From contig NZ_CP041330.1 in NCBI RefSeq assembly GCF_013394165.1, positions 248,001 to 312,000 on the forward strand: a DNA stretch of 64,000 nucleotides, read 5' to 3'. Below the pieces are notes generated by a model. The model did not search any database and was not told the DNA's origin. It saw only the letters and a program-made list of their open reading frames with translations. Below, in pieces: positions 11,001 through 20,855 of the stretch. This stretch comes from Pseudoalteromonas sp. Scap06 (lineage in GTDB: Bacteria > Pseudomonadota > Gammaproteobacteria > Enterobacterales > Alteromonadaceae). Position numbers and translations under genes: made by a program. Each line of letters starts with the position of its first letter. Position 1 is the stretch's first letter.

Positions 11001-12270
11001 TACAGATGGTAAGATTGTTATTACCTCTCGTTCTACCGAAATCACTATCATTGATAGCTATGGTCGTGAGAAAGAGCGTTATAAAGTACCTTACGGTGCG
11101 GTATTAACAGTGCAAGACAATGCAGAAGTTCAAGGTAACGACATTGTTGCTACTTGGGACCCGCATAGTCACCCAATCGTTCTTGAGCATAAATCAAAAG
11201 TATCGTTCAGCGATATCGATGATTCAAATACTGAAGCACAGACTGACGAACTAACGGGTTTAACTCGCGTAGTTGTTAAAGATCTTGCTAAAGCGAATGC
11301 GAAAGAGCCGAAACTTATCATTGAAAGTGATGAGCGTGGCTTGCAAGAAACACGTCTTCCTTCATTCACTACGATTGAAGTAACAGACGGCGCGACTGCA
11401 AATCCTGGTGACGTACTAGCACGTATTCCGCAAGAAGGTTCGAAAACTCGTGATATCACGGGTGGTCTACCACGCGTAGCCGACTTATTTGAAGCGCGTA
11501 AGCCGAAAGATCCAGCTATCTTAGCTGAAATCACCGGTACGATTAGTTTCGGTAAAGAGACTAAAGGTAAGAAACGTTTAGTTATTACTCCAGCTGAAGG
11601 CGATCATTACGAAGAAATGATTCCTAAGTGGCGTCAACTTAACGTGTTTGAAGGTGAGCAAGTGTCTAAAGGTGAAGTTATCGCCGATGGTCCAGAGTCA
11701 CCGCATGACATCTTACGCCTACGTGGTGTGACTCATGTTGCTAACTACATTGTTAACGAAGTGCAAGAGGTTTACCGTTTGCAGGGCGTTAAGATCAATG
11801 ATAAGCACATTGAAACTATTATTCGTCAAATGCTACGTAAATGTATCATTCTAGACGGTGGTGATACTGAGTTCTTAGCTGGTGAGCAAATTGAAGTGGC
11901 ACGCGTTAATATCGCAAACCGCGACCTTGAAGCTCAAGGTAAGATCCCAGCTAAGTTTGAAATCCAGTTAATGGGTATCACTAAAGCATCACTAGCGACA
12001 GAATCTTTCATCTCAGCAGCCTCGTTCCAGGAGACAACTCGTGTCCTAACAGAAGCCGCTGTAAATGGTAAGAGCGATGAGTTACGCGGTCTGAAAGAAA
12101 ACGTAATTGTGGGTCGATTGATCCCAGCCGGTACCGGTTTTGCGTATCATCAAGATCGTATGGCTCGTCGTAAGCAAAAAGACGTTGTTGAAGAGCAAAC
12201 GGTAAGTGCAGAAGAGGCGACTCAAGCACTGACTGATGCCTTAAACGCGGATTTATCTGGAAATCAATAA
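8098..12270 (+). CDS. rpoC: DNA-directed RNA polymerase subunit beta'
   Basis: Beta' supplies the catalytic magnesium site and the clamp. The GTG start is chosen because the following [20 protein letters not shown] aligns with the E. coli N terminus and AGGAG stands just before it. The 1,390-residue product has the zinc-binding cysteines C70, C72, C85 and C88, the active-site NADFDGD near 458-464, the second zinc site around 888-898 ([11 protein letters not shown]), and the [13 protein letters not shown] trigger-loop region. It lies about 100 bases after rpoB. Confidence 0.99.
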   Translation: MKDLLKFLKQQNKTEEFDAIRIGLASPDMVRSWSYGEVKKPETINYRTFKPERDGLFCARIFGPVKDYECLCGKYKRLKHRGVICEKCGVEVTLTKVRRDRMGHIELASPVAHIWFLKSLPSRIGLMLDMTLRDIERVLYFESFVVTEPGMTTLERGQLLGEEEYLDALEEHGDEFEAKMGAEAVLDLLRELDLAQLIAEMREELPTINSETKRKKITKRLKLMESFHQSGNNPEWMIMTVLPVLPPDLRPLVPLDGGRFATSDLNDLYRRVINRNNRLKRLLDLAAPDIIVRNEKRMLQEAVDALLDNGRRGRAITGSNKRPLKSLADMIKGKQGRFRQNLLGKRVDYSGRSVITVGPTLKLHQCGLPKKMALELFKPFIYGKLERRGMATTIKAAKKMVEREVAEVWDVLDEVIREHPVLLNRAPTLHRLGIQAFEPVLIEGKAIHLHPLVCAAYNADFDGDQMAVHVPLTIEAQLEARALMMSTNNILSPANGEPIIVPSQDVVLGLYYMTRDRINAKGEGTVFKDPKEAEKAYRSGNADLHAKVKVRISQSVANEDGVVEDTITIIDTTVGRAILSLILPKGMPFESINQALGKKQISSLLNECYRRLGLKDTVVFADQVMYTGFHYAMKSGVSIGIDDLVIPPVKASIIEAAEAEVTEINQQFQSGLVTAGEKYNKVIDIWSRVNENLSREMMANLSKDTVVNAQGEEEEQPSFNSVFMMADSGARGSAAQIRQLAGMRGLMARPDGSIIETPITANFREGLNVLQYFISTHGARKGLADTALKTANSGYLTRRLVDVAQDLVINEDDCGTEDGLTMKPLIEGGDVVEALRERVLGRVVAEDVVIPGTNTVLVERNIMLDEKLCDLLEEHSVDEVRVRSVITCDNDFGVCAKCYGRDLARGHIINAGESVGVIAAQSIGEPGTQLTMRTFHIGGAASRASAENNVQVKTNGTLKLHNAKYVLNTDGKIVITSRSTEITIIDSYGREKERYKVPYGAVLTVQDNAEVQGNDIVATWDPHSHPIVLEHKSKVSFSDIDDSNTEAQTDELTGLTRVVVKDLAKANAKEPKLIIESDERGLQETRLPSFTTIEVTDGATANPGDVLARIPQEGSKTRDITGGLPRVADLFEARKPKDPAILAEITGTISFGKETKGKKRLVITPAEGDHYEEMIPKWRQLNVFEGEQVSKGEVIADGPESPHDILRLRGVTHVANYIVNEVQEVYRLQGVKINDKHIETIIRQMLRKCIILDGGDTEFLAGEQIEVARVNIANRDLEAQGKIPAKFEIQLMGITKASLATESFISAASFQETTRVLTEAAVNGKSDELRGLKENVIVGRLIPAGTGFAYHQDRMARRKQKDVVEEQTVSAEEATQALTDALNADLSGNQ

Positions 12271-12299
12271 ACCGAATCTAATCAATAGATTAGAGTTTA

Positions 12300-12324
12300 G
12301 CAAGGTAGTTATCTACTGCCTTGC
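12300..12324 (+). terminator. Hairpin after rpoC without a T tract
   Basis: A 10-bp stem (GCAAGGTAGT / ACTGCCTTGC, one G-U pair) with a 5-nt loop lies 30 bases after rpoC. No T run follows, so it may protect or process the 3' end rather than terminate alone. A second GC stem with a long T tract follows at about 12,361-12,426 and overlaps the rpsL promoter. Confidence 0.45.
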
Positions 12325-12336
12325 GAGCGGTTTAGG

Positions 12337-12365
12337 TTGACAGGTCAATCTTTGCTCATTAAAAT
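12337..12365 (+). promoter_or_regulatory. Promoter of the rpsL-rpsG-fusA-tuf operon
   Basis: A perfect -35 box TTGACA, a 17-bp spacer and a -10 box TAAAAT, followed by TCCGCCACCC near the start point. This is the best-looking promoter of the window by consensus and fits a strong, growth-rate-controlled str operon promoter. Confidence 0.88.
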
Positions 12366-12464
12366 TCCGCCACCCATTTACTTGCACGTTTAATACATGC
12401 TCGTAAAACAAGGGCGGATTTTTTATTTTTTTCAGTAGTAATTTTAATTTCAGGAGCTATTTAA

Positions 12465-12839
12465 ATGGCAACTATTAACCAGCTAGTGCGTAAGCCACGT
12501 CGTAGCAAGGTTACTAAAAGTAACTCAGCTGCGCTTAAAGCGTGTCCGCAAAAGCGTGGTGTATGTACTCGCGTATATACAACTACACCTAAGAAACCAA
12601 ACTCGGCGTTACGTAAAGTAGCTCGTGTACGTTTAACTAACGGTTTCGAAGTAACTTCATACATCGGTGGTGAAGGTCATAACCTTCAAGAGCACAGTGT
12701 AATCCTAATCCGTGGTGGTCGTGTTAAAGATTTACCAGGTGTGCGTTTCCACACTGTACGTGGTGCACTTGACTGTGCAGGCGTAAGCGACCGTCGTCAA
12801 GCTCGTTCTAAATACGGTGCAAAACGCCCTAAAGGCTAA
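12465..12839 (+). CDS. rpsL: 30S ribosomal protein S12
   Basis: S12 sits at the decoding centre and controls accuracy. The 124-residue product is standard. Both regions where streptomycin-resistance changes occur, [16 protein letters not shown] (Lys43) and [14 protein letters not shown] (Lys88), show the wild-type lysines. A CAGGAG site precedes ATG. It heads the str operon, followed 97 bases later by rpsG, a gap nearly equal to the S7-regulated S12-S7 spacer of E. coli. Confidence 0.98.
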   Translation: MATINQLVRKPRRSKVTKSNSAALKACPQKRGVCTRVYTTTPKKPNSALRKVARVRLTNGFEVTSYIGGEGHNLQEHSVILIRGGRVKDLPGVRFHTVRGALDCAGVSDRRQARSKYGAKRPKG

Positions 12840-12936
12840 TTGTATTCCGTTAGTAAGGCCAAGCACTAAATATTATTAATTATTGTTTTGGGTTATTGTT
12901 CCAAAAGGACAAACCTGAATAAACCGGAGATACAAA

Positions 12937-13407
12937 ATGCCTAGAAGACGCGTAATAGGTCAACGTAAAATTCTTCCAGATCCTAAGTTCGGATCGGAAC
13001 TTCTTGCAAAATTCGTTAACATCGTAATGTTAGACGGCAAGAAATCTACTGCTGAAAAAATCGTTTATGGTGCGCTAGACGTGGCTGCTGAGAAATCAGG
13101 CAAGTCGCACCTAGAAATCTTTGAAACTGCACTTGATAACATCCGTCCACAGGTAGAGGTTAAATCTCGCCGTGTTGGTGGTTCAACTTATCAAGTACCA
13201 GTTGAAGTACGTCCAGTACGTCGCAACGCATTAGGTATGCGTTGGTTAGTAGACGCTGCACGTAAGCGTGGCGAAAAATCTATGGGCTTACGTTTAGCTC
13301 AAGAAATCGTTGACGCTGCTGATAACAAAGGCACTGCGGTTAAGAAACGTGAAGACGTTCACCGTATGGCTGAAGCGAATAAAGCATTCGCTCATTACCG
13401 TTGGTAA
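12937..13407 (+). CDS. rpsG: 30S ribosomal protein S7
   Basis: S7 starts assembly of the 30S head and lines the E site. The 156-residue product opens [20 protein letters not shown] and contains [16 protein letters not shown], both family signatures. In E. coli, S7 represses its operon by binding the rpsL-rpsG spacer; the 97-nt spacer here, ending in a GGAG site, could do the same, but I did not model its fold. Confidence 0.98.
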   Translation: MPRRRVIGQRKILPDPKFGSELLAKFVNIVMLDGKKSTAEKIVYGALDVAAEKSGKSHLEIFETALDNIRPQVEVKSRRVGGSTYQVPVEVRPVRRNALGMRWLVDAARKRGEKSMGLRLAQEIVDAADNKGTAVKKREDVHRMAEANKAFAHYRW

Positions 13408-13434
13408 TCTGTCCTTAACCTTTAAGAGGATTTT

Positions 13435-15549
13435 ATGGCACGTACAACTCCACTTGAGCGTTACCGCAATATCGGTATTTGTGCTCACGTAGATGCAGGC
13501 AAAACCACCACAACAGAACGTGTTCTGTTCTACACAGGTCTTTCTCATAAGATCGGTGAAGTGCATGATGGCGCTGCAACTATGGATTGGATGGAGCAGG
13601 AACAAGAGCGTGGTATCACAATCACTTCTGCTGCAACAACGTGTTTCTGGAAAGGGATGGACGCTCAATTTGACGACCATCGCATCAATATTATTGATAC
13701 CCCAGGGCACGTAGATTTCACTATCGAAGTAGAGCGTTCTTTACGTGTACTAGATGGTGCGGTAGTTGTTCTTTGTGCTTCATCGGGTGTACAGCCGCAA
13801 ACTGAGACAGTTTGGCGTCAAGCGAACAAGTACGAAGTTCCGAGAATGATCTTCGTAAATAAAATGGATCGCACGGGCGCTGACTTCTTAACGGTTGTAA
13901 GCCAGGTGAAATCTCGTCTTGGAGCAACGCCTGTTCCAGTCCAGCTGCCTATTGGCGCTGAAGACGACTTTAAAGGTGTTATTGACCTTATTAAAATGAA
14001 AGCCATTAACTGGAATGATAAAGACCAGGGTATGACTTTCTCTTATGAGGCAATACCGGCAGAACTTCAGGAACTAGCCGAAGAATGGCGCTCTCACTTA
14101 GTTGAAAGCGCTGCTGAAGCTACTGAAGAACTAATGGATAAATACTTAGAAGGTGAAGAGTTAAGCGAAGCAGAAATTAAAAATGCTTTGCGTCAACGCA
14201 CATTAGCGAACGAAATTGTTCCCATGACGTGTGGTAGTGCATTTAAAAACAAAGGTGTTCAAGCTGTGCTTGATTGCGTTGTTGAATATATGCCATCACC
14301 AACACAAGTGAAACAAATCCAAGGTATCTTAGAAAATGGTACTGAGGAAGAGCGTCCTGCTGATGATAAAGCGCCGTTTGCTGCTCTTGCATTCAAGATT
14401 GCAACAGACCCGTTTGTTGGCACTTTAACCTTTTTCCGTGTTTACTCTGGTACTGTTAAACAGGGTGACGCGGTATATAACCCAGTAAAAAGTAAGCGTG
14501 AGCGTCTTGGTCGTATCGTTCAGATGCATTCAAACTCACGTGAAGAGATCAAAGAAGTCCACGCAGGCGACATCGCGGCGGCTATTGGTCTCAAAGACGT
14601 AACAACAGGTGAAACACTGTGTGATCCGAACTCTATTATTACGCTTGAGCGTATGGAGTTCCCAGAACCAGTTATCTCTGTTGCGGTTGAGCCTCGCACA
14701 ATCGCTGACCAGGATAAAATGGGTATCGCGCTAGGAAAACTAGCTGCAGAAGATCCATCTTTCCGCGTACAAACTGACGAAGAATCAGGCCAGACTATTA
14801 TCTCTGGCATGGGTGAACTTCACCTTGATATCATTGTCGACCGTATGAAACGTGAATTCAGTGTTGAATGTAACGTTGGTAAGCCGCAGGTTGCATACCG
14901 AGAAGCTATTCGTTCAACTGTTGAAGTTGAAGGAAAGTTTGTACGTCAATCAGGTGGTCGTGGTCAATATGGTCACGTCTGGCTTAAACTTGAACCGATG
15001 GATATTTCGGATGATGAAGCCCCAATTTACGAGTTCGTAAACGAAACCGTAGGTGGCTCAGTGCCGAAAGAATACATCCCTGCGGTAGACAAAGGTATCC
15101 AAGAGCAAATGGCTCAAGGTGTACTGGCAGGCTACCCATTACTTGGTGTTAAAGCGACTTTATATGATGGTTCATTCCATGATGTGGATTCGAATGAAAT
15201 GGCATTTAAAATAGCAGGTTCACTGGCTATGAGACAAGGTGCGCTAGATGCAAACCCTGCACTTTTAGAACCAGTAATGAAGGTTGAAGTACTCACTCCT
15301 GAAGCAAACATGGGTGATGTAGTTGGCGACCTAAACCGTCGTCGCGGCATGATCGAAGGCATGGAAGATGCACTTGGTGGCCTTAAGCAAATTAATGCTG
15401 TGGTACCACTATCTGAAATGTTCGGTTATGCGACTGCTTTACGATCTGCAACACAGGGCCGTGCCTCATACTCTATGGAGTTTTTGAAGTACGCTGAAGC
15501 CTCTAAGCAGGTTGCAGATACAATAATTTCAGCTCGCGCTGTTATATGA
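13435..15549 (+). CDS. fusA: Elongation factor G
   Basis: EF-G is the GTPase that drives translocation and, with RRF, ribosome recycling. The 704-residue protein carries the P loop [15 protein letters not shown] near residue 18, the switch region [21 protein letters not shown], and NKMDRTGAD for guanine binding. The C-terminal domains include [10 protein letters not shown]. Length matches the standard EF-G of this operon. Start is 28 bases after rpsG with an AGAGGA site. Confidence 0.98.
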   Translation: MARTTPLERYRNIGICAHVDAGKTTTTERVLFYTGLSHKIGEVHDGAATMDWMEQEQERGITITSAATTCFWKGMDAQFDDHRINIIDTPGHVDFTIEVERSLRVLDGAVVVLCASSGVQPQTETVWRQANKYEVPRMIFVNKMDRTGADFLTVVSQVKSRLGATPVPVQLPIGAEDDFKGVIDLIKMKAINWNDKDQGMTFSYEAIPAELQELAEEWRSHLVESAAEATEELMDKYLEGEELSEAEIKNALRQRTLANEIVPMTCGSAFKNKGVQAVLDCVVEYMPSPTQVKQIQGILENGTEEERPADDKAPFAALAFKIATDPFVGTLTFFRVYSGTVKQGDAVYNPVKSKRERLGRIVQMHSNSREEIKEVHAGDIAAAIGLKDVTTGETLCDPNSIITLERMEFPEPVISVAVEPRTIADQDKMGIALGKLAAEDPSFRVQTDEESGQTIISGMGELHLDIIVDRMKREFSVECNVGKPQVAYREAIRSTVEVEGKFVRQSGGRGQYGHVWLKLEPMDISDDEAPIYEFVNETVGGSVPKEYIPAVDKGIQEQMAQGVLAGYPLLGVKATLYDGSFHDVDSNEMAFKIAGSLAMRQGALDANPALLEPVMKVEVLTPEANMGDVVGDLNRRRGMIEGMEDALGGLKQINAVVPLSEMFGYATALRSATQGRASYSMEFLKYAEASKQVADTIISARAVI

Positions 15550-15558
15550 TTTTAGCTT

Positions 15559-15592
15559 GTCTGGCTCAATACTGAGTCAGGCTTTAATTTCT
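15559..15592 (+). terminator. Weak terminator or attenuator between fusA and tuf
   Basis: A 9-bp stem (GTCTGGCTC / GAGTCAGGC, two G-U pairs) with a 6-nt loop, then TTTAATTTCTTTATT. The imperfect stem and broken T tract suggest partial termination, leaving tuf linked to the operon. Confidence 0.5.
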
Positions 15593-15611
15593 TTATTAGG
15601 AATTTTTTAAG

Positions 15612-16796
15612 ATGGCAAAAGAAAAGTTTGAACGCGTAAAACCGCACGTAAACGTTGGTACAATCGGCCACGTTGACCACGGTAAAACTACACTAACTGC
15701 AGCAATCACTAACGTACTTGCAAAAGTATACGGCGGTGTTGCTAAAGATTTCGCATCAATCGATAACGCTCCAGAAGAGCGCGAGCGTGGTATCACAATC
15801 TCAACTTCACACGTTGAGTACGATACACCTACTCGTCACTACGCACACGTAGATTGTCCTGGTCACGCCGATTATGTTAAAAACATGATCACTGGTGCTG
15901 CTCAAATGGACGGCGCTATCTTAGTAGTTGCTGCGACTGATGGCCCTATGCCACAAACTCGTGAGCACATCCTACTTTCTCGCCAAGTTGGCGTTCCTTA
16001 CATCGTTGTGTTCATGAACAAATGTGACATGGTTGATGATGAAGAGCTACTTGAGCTAGTAGAAATGGAAGTTCGTGAACTTCTTTCTGAATACGACTTC
16101 CCAGGTGATGACTTACCACTAATTCAAGGTTCTGCACTTAAAGCACTTGAAGGCGAAGAGCAATGGGAAGCTAAAATCGTAGAGCTTGCAGAAGCACTAG
16201 ATTCTTACATTCCAGAGCCAGAGCGTGACATCGATAAGCCATTCATCATGCCTATCGAAGACGTTTTCTCAATCCAAGGTCGTGGTACTGTTGTAACTGG
16301 CCGTGTTGAAGCTGGTATCATCAACGTGAATGACGAAGTTGAAATCGTTGGTATCAAAGAGACTACAAAGTCTACTTGTACTGGTGTTGAGATGTTCCGT
16401 AAGCTTCTTGACGAAGGTCGTGCTGGTGAGAACATTGGTGCACTTCTACGTGGTACTAAGCGTGAAGACGTTGAACGTGGTCAAGTACTAGCTAAGCCTG
16501 GTTCAATCAACCCACACACAACATTCACTTCAGAAGTATACGTACTTTCTAAAGATGAAGGTGGTCGTCATACTCCATTCTTCAAAGGTTACCGTCCACA
16601 GTTCTACTTCCGTACAACTGACGTAACAGGTGACGTACAGTTACCAGAAGGCGTAGAAATGGTAATGCCTGGTGATAACGTTAAGATGACAGTAACTCTA
16701 ATCGCGCCAATCGCGATGGACGAAGGTCTTCGTTTCGCTATCCGTGAAGGTGGCCGTACTGTTGGTGCTGGTGTTGTTGCAACTATCGTTGAGTAA
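15612..16796 (+). CDS. tuf: Elongation factor Tu
   Basis: EF-Tu delivers aminoacyl-tRNA to the ribosome as a GTP complex. The 394-residue product has GHVDHGKTT near 19, [12 protein letters not shown], and NKCDM for guanine recognition, then the two beta-barrel domains. Codons are strongly biased, as expected of the most abundant protein. The tRNA-Trp fragment at the left edge suggests that another tuf copy lies upstream, as usual in this order; this copy ends the str operon. Confidence 0.98.
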   Translation: MAKEKFERVKPHVNVGTIGHVDHGKTTLTAAITNVLAKVYGGVAKDFASIDNAPEERERGITISTSHVEYDTPTRHYAHVDCPGHADYVKNMITGAAQMDGAILVVAATDGPMPQTREHILLSRQVGVPYIVVFMNKCDMVDDEELLELVEMEVRELLSEYDFPGDDLPLIQGSALKALEGEEQWEAKIVELAEALDSYIPEPERDIDKPFIMPIEDVFSIQGRGTVVTGRVEAGIINVNDEVEIVGIKETTKSTCTGVEMFRKLLDEGRAGENIGALLRGTKREDVERGQVLAKPGSINPHTTFTSEVYVLSKDEGGRHTPFFKGYRPQFYFRTTDVTGDVQLPEGVEMVMPGDNVKMTVTLIAPIAMDEGLRFAIREGGRTVGAGVVATIVE

Positions 16797-16816
16797 TCAA
16801 CTGTTGTAATGCATTA

Positions 16817-16859
16817 AGCATTAAAAAAACCCGAGCTTAGTCTCGGGTTTTTTAATGCT
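16817..16859 (+). terminator. Terminator of the str operon after tuf
   Basis: A long inverted repeat, AGCATT-A7-CCCGAG against CTCGGG-T6-AATGCT (one bulge), with a short loop and flanking A/T runs. It could stop transcription on both strands. Confidence 0.92.
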
Positions 16860-17129
16860 TGAAGAAAAGTGATTAGCTATCAGCTTTTAGCTGCTCGGTG
16901 CTAATGTAAGCTAAGTAGCCTGAGTTACTATCAACCCCGAGTAGAAGCCAGCGGTTTAAGAACCTCTGAATATCTATAGTTTAATATTTGAGCGCTTTTT
17001 TTCACAGGAGGGAATATGACTATACGCTAAAACTCAGTAAAGACATGTCTATTCATTGAATAGCTATCGACTCTTATAGACTATTAGCCTAAGCTAAAAA
17101 TAGCTTAAATTTACAACAGGAAATGGGCG
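16860..17129 (+). other. Intergenic region before the VOC gene, with a 4-codon reading frame
   Basis: No gene is supported here. The one striking element is a near-ideal ribosome-binding site AGGAGGG at 17,006-17,012 placed 3 bases before ATG ACT ATA CGC TAA (17,016-17,030), a minimal reading frame. It may be a chance match, a trace of a lost gene, or a tiny leader. The downstream gene begins 100 bases later with its own AGGA site. Confidence 0.35.
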
Positions 17130-17930
17130 ATGAATAATAAAAATAATTATCCGCAAGGTATATTTTGCTGGGCTGAACTGTGTACTCATAATTGGAAAGA
17201 TGGAAAAGCTTTTTATACCTCGTTGTTTGAATGGGGGAATGACGACCAGCCAATTGGCGAAGATGAATATTACACAATGCTTCAAAAGCAAGGTGACGAT
17301 ATTGCTGCCATGTACCAAATGCCTAAAGAGCAAGTGGACGATTCCACACCTAGCTACTGGCTTACCTATATTGCAGTAGATGATGTTGATACATGTGCAA
17401 TTAAGGCGCAAAAGCTAGGCGCGCAAATTATAACAGGCCCTCACAATGTTATGAATGCAGGGCGCATGTTAATGCTTAAAGACCCAACCGGGGCCACCGT
17501 AGCGTTATGGCAAGGTAAAGAGCATATAGGATGTCAGCGTCCTTGTGAGCTCGGCACGCCTTATTGGCACGAAATGGCAACGCGTGATAGCGAAGCGAGC
17601 CGTCACTTTTATTGCGAATTACTAGGTTGGCAAAGTGAAATAAAGCCTATGGAAGGTATGGATTACACCTTGTTCTTAGTTGCAGGTAAGCCTGTAGCGG
17701 GCATGCTACAAATGAATAATGAGTGGCCAGAAGACGTGCCTCCCCATTGGATGATTTACTTTGCCGTGGATAACTGCGATAGCTATGTAAAAAAAGCGGC
17801 GATCCTTGGAGGGCAAGTGTGCGTACCTGCTACAGATATCCCTGATGTAGGGCGTTTTAGTGTTATTTGCGATCCTCAAGGGGCTGTTTTTTCTATGATT
17901 GAATCGGCAATGGATGATATTAAAGCTTAG
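17130..17930 (+). CDS. Two-domain VOC (glyoxalase/dioxygenase superfamily) protein
   Basis: The 266-residue protein is two VOC repeats in tandem: residues about 8-128 (GIFCWAELCTHNWKDGKAFY opening, VALWQG closing) and about 138-262 (PYWHEMATRDSEASRHFYCE opening, VFSMIE closing). This arrangement is known in actinobacterial Cfp30B-type and hydroxylase-like proteins, which bind small molecules and sometimes a metal. The metal-ligand pattern is not complete enough to claim an activity, so substrate is unknown. It stands alone between the tuf terminator and the next gene. No signal peptide; cytoplasmic. Confidence 0.8.
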   Translation: MNNKNNYPQGIFCWAELCTHNWKDGKAFYTSLFEWGNDDQPIGEDEYYTMLQKQGDDIAAMYQMPKEQVDDSTPSYWLTYIAVDDVDTCAIKAQKLGAQIITGPHNVMNAGRMLMLKDPTGATVALWQGKEHIGCQRPCELGTPYWHEMATRDSEASRHFYCELLGWQSEIKPMEGMDYTLFLVAGKPVAGMLQMNNEWPEDVPPHWMIYFAVDNCDSYVKKAAILGGQVCVPATDIPDVGRFSVICDPQGAVFSMIESAMDDIKA

Positions 17931-18046
17931 TAATTAGCAATGCTTAGGATTAATTTTAGGCTTTAGTATGGTTATTTAGTCGCAGTAATTATGTGCTTTT
18001 TTGCTATAATGGCGGTAATTACACCGCCAGTCAGCAAGAGAGTCCA

Positions 18047-18409
18047 ATGGAACTTGAACAAGATAGCAATTTAACCCTCCCTTTATTTATTCTAGATGAG
18101 ACACTAAGTACCCGTGACTTAGCGCAGCCTGACGTGAAAATTTCAGTTATTTTAAGTGATGAGCTACTGACTCAGCTATGTCAAAACCCCAGTGCTGACA
18201 GTAGTATTGGCATAAGCATTACGGACTATGAATTGAATGTCATCAATTCAAGCTTTTCAAGTGTAGTGCAAAGCGAACATGACGCTCAACTAACGCTCAC
18301 TCAAGGCCCTCTATTAAGCGCTGTAGTGACTACAGTTGATGAGCTGACATTCGTATCACCTCAAGTTGATATGATGCCCACGTTCGATTTGGGCGATGAG
18401 GCAGAGTAA
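18047..18409 (+). CDS. Small acidic protein of unknown function upstream of cti
   Basis: I do not recognise a family. The chosen ATG gives 120 residues beginning MELEQDSNLTLPLFILDET; an in-frame GTG 54 bases earlier is possible but lacks a better ribosome-binding site. The product is acidic, rich in Ser/Thr/Leu/Asp, with no signal peptide or membrane helix and no cysteine motif beyond one Cys. Its TAA stop overlaps the cti ATG by one base (TAATG), so the two are translationally coupled and probably work in the same process. A TATAAT hexamer stands about 40 bases upstream, without a clear -35. Confidence 0.65.
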   Translation: MELEQDSNLTLPLFILDETLSTRDLAQPDVKISVILSDELLTQLCQNPSADSSIGISITDYELNVINSSFSSVVQSEHDAQLTLTQGPLLSAVVTTVDELTFVSPQVDMMPTFDLGDEAE

Positions 18410-20739
18410 TGAAAAAGATCATTATAAGTACATTTGTACTGATTATTTTAAGTGGCTGTGCCTACCTCGGAAATGCTCATTATAACGAACTGTTTGGTCC
18501 CGAAAAAACACAAGCGCGTATTGTTGACGCTAATAGTGGTGATGGCGCCGAATTTCTTCAACATGTAAAGCCTGTAATAGATACTCGCTGCGTGGTTTGC
18601 CATGGTTGTTATGATGCGCCTTGCCAGTTGAAGTTGTCGTCTCCTGAGGGAATAGATAGAGGGCTAAGTAAAGAGCTGGTGTACGACGGTACTCGGTTGT
18701 TAGCCTCAACGCCGAGCCGACTATTATTTGATGCAACCACCACTGAGCAATGGCGTGAAAAAGAGTTTAGCCCGGTATTAAACGAGCGAGCACAAAATGA
18801 AGAAGCCAATTTAGCCGGTAGTGTGTTATTTAACACGCTGGTATTAAAGCAAAGTTCACCTTTGCCAGAAGATGAAGTATTAGATGAACGCTTTGATTTT
18901 TCGCTTAGTCGCAACCAAAGTTGTGCGACCATGGGTGAGTTTGACCAATTAGCGGATGAGCAACCGCATGCGGGTATGCCTTATGGCTTACCAGGAGTGT
19001 CGGCTGCTGAATTTCAGCATCTACAAAATTGGATTAAAAAAGGTGGGAAAATGGCGCATATCAAGCCGCCATCAGCTGCTGAGCTTGCAAAGGTAAAAAA
19101 CTGGGAAGCATTTTTAAATCAAGATGGTTTGAAGTATCAGTTATCAGCGCGTTATATTTATGAACATTGGTTTTTAGCGCACATCTATTTTAGTGATTCG
19201 CAATCACCAAACTTTTTTAAGTTGGTGCGTTCAAGCACTCCTCCTGGGGAAGATATTAAGTTAATTAGCGCTCGTCGCCCTTATGATAACCCAAATGTTG
19301 AGCGTGTTTATTATCGACTGCTTCACGACCGTTCTACTATTTTGTCAAAAACGCATTTGCCACTTAAGTTAACGGATGAGAAGTTAACGCGCTTATATCA
19401 GCAGTTCATCGCACCAAAATACACTGTATCTAGCTTACCAAGCTATGAGCCAGCACTTGCATCAAACCCATTTAAAACTTTTGAAGCACTGCCTATTGAT
19501 GCTAAGTATCAATTTATGCTCGATGAAGCTGAGTTAATTATTATGGGCTTCATTAAAGGACCTGTTTGCCGTGGTCAAATAGCACTGAACGTGATTAATG
19601 ACCATTTTTGGGTGGCATTTGCCGATCCTGAAAAAGTGGCGACTCCAGAGGTTGGTAAAATGCTAATGCAACATGAAGACGCATTAGAGTTACCAGCAGC
19701 CGAGGAGAGTAATGCGTTACCTATTTCTAACTGGGTAAAATACTCAGTTCGCGAAAAACGCTATTTAAAAGCCAAGGTAGAGCTAGCTAATAAAATGTTC
19801 AAAAATGGCGAGCACTTAACTACTGATTTACTGTGGAAAGGGGAAGGGCATAACCAAAATGCGGCGCTGACAATTTTTCGCCATTTCGATAGTGCAACTG
19901 TTGTAAAAGGGCTTATTGGCCAGCAACCTAAAACGATGTGGGTACTTGATTATGCATTGTTTGAGCGTATTCACTACTTACTAGTGGCAGGGTTTGATGT
20001 GTATGGCAATATTGGCCATCAATTGATAACACGTTTATATATGGATTTTTTACGCTTAGAGGGTGAGCAAAACTTCCTTGCGTTATTACCCGAGTCACAA
20101 CGCGAAGCTATTAAGCAGAGTTGGTATCGTAAATCACCGCCAAGTCTATCGACCTTTTTCGAAAATAACCGTGAGTTTAGTCAGCCCAGCGGTATTAGTT
20201 ACCAAACTGATAAGCCACAATCAGAGTTATATGGATTAATTAAACAAACGCTTGAGCCGGTATTAAGTCCTCGTTATGACTATAAAAAAGTACCCGCACC
20301 ATTAAGTACAATTAACACCATGCCCGCTAAAGCAATTAACTTACTCCCGCAGCTATCGTATGTGTTAGTAAAAGAGCAAGATGAGCACAAGGCTTATACG
20401 ATTATTCATCATAACGCGCATTATAATATTTCGAGCTTATTAAACGAAGACGGCCAGCGTGCTTATGAAGAAGATACCGTGACAATTGTGCCAGGTTTTA
20501 TTGGTGATTACCCATCAGCAATTTGGTATTTAAATAACCCGCAACAAGTTGCTGCATTTGCAGAGCAGCTACCGCTTATGCAAGTAGAGGCGGATTATCG
20601 GGCTTTAAAGTCTAAGTTTGCGATTCGTCGAACGCACCCTCAGTTTTGGCAATACAGCGATATATTACATCACGTTGCCCGCCAGTATCGAGGGGTTGAA
20701 TTTGGTATGTTTGATTATAACCGCTTAGAAAATCGTTAA
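18409..20739 (+). CDS. cti: Fatty acid cis/trans isomerase (cytochrome c-type lipoprotein)
   Basis: Cti converts cis-unsaturated acyl chains of membrane phospholipids to trans in place, a fast way to stiffen the membrane under solvent, heat or osmotic stress. The 776-residue product has a lipobox-like LSGC ending at Cys17, then the haem c site CVVCH (61-65) within VVCHGCYDAPCQLKLSS, the hallmark of Cti. The rest is periplasmic and of typical length. It overlaps the small gene before it by one base. An intrinsic terminator follows. Known best from Pseudomonas and Vibrio. Confidence 0.9.
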   Translation: MKKIIISTFVLIILSGCAYLGNAHYNELFGPEKTQARIVDANSGDGAEFLQHVKPVIDTRCVVCHGCYDAPCQLKLSSPEGIDRGLSKELVYDGTRLLASTPSRLLFDATTTEQWREKEFSPVLNERAQNEEANLAGSVLFNTLVLKQSSPLPEDEVLDERFDFSLSRNQSCATMGEFDQLADEQPHAGMPYGLPGVSAAEFQHLQNWIKKGGKMAHIKPPSAAELAKVKNWEAFLNQDGLKYQLSARYIYEHWFLAHIYFSDSQSPNFFKLVRSSTPPGEDIKLISARRPYDNPNVERVYYRLLHDRSTILSKTHLPLKLTDEKLTRLYQQFIAPKYTVSSLPSYEPALASNPFKTFEALPIDAKYQFMLDEAELIIMGFIKGPVCRGQIALNVINDHFWVAFADPEKVATPEVGKMLMQHEDALELPAAEESNALPISNWVKYSVREKRYLKAKVELANKMFKNGEHLTTDLLWKGEGHNQNAALTIFRHFDSATVVKGLIGQQPKTMWVLDYALFERIHYLLVAGFDVYGNIGHQLITRLYMDFLRLEGEQNFLALLPESQREAIKQSWYRKSPPSLSTFFENNREFSQPSGISYQTDKPQSELYGLIKQTLEPVLSPRYDYKKVPAPLSTINTMPAKAINLLPQLSYVLVKEQDEHKAYTIIHHNAHYNISSLLNEDGQRAYEEDTVTIVPGFIGDYPSAIWYLNNPQQVAAFAEQLPLMQVEADYRALKSKFAIRRTHPQFWQYSDILHHVARQYRGVEFGMFDYNRLENR

Positions 20740-20752
20740 TGATATTGTAAGT

Positions 20753-20779
20753 AGCCCAGCTTTTTAGTTGGGCTTTTTT
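20753..20779 (+). terminator. Terminator after cti
   Basis: An 8-bp stem (AGCCCAGC / GTTGGGCT, one G-U pair) with loop TTTTTA and six Ts. Confidence 0.85.
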
Positions 20780-20855
20780 ATATCTAATAATTAGTGAATT
20801 AACTAATTAACTTGCTACAGTTAGACTAAAGTGAAAATAAAAAGCAGCTTGGTTT

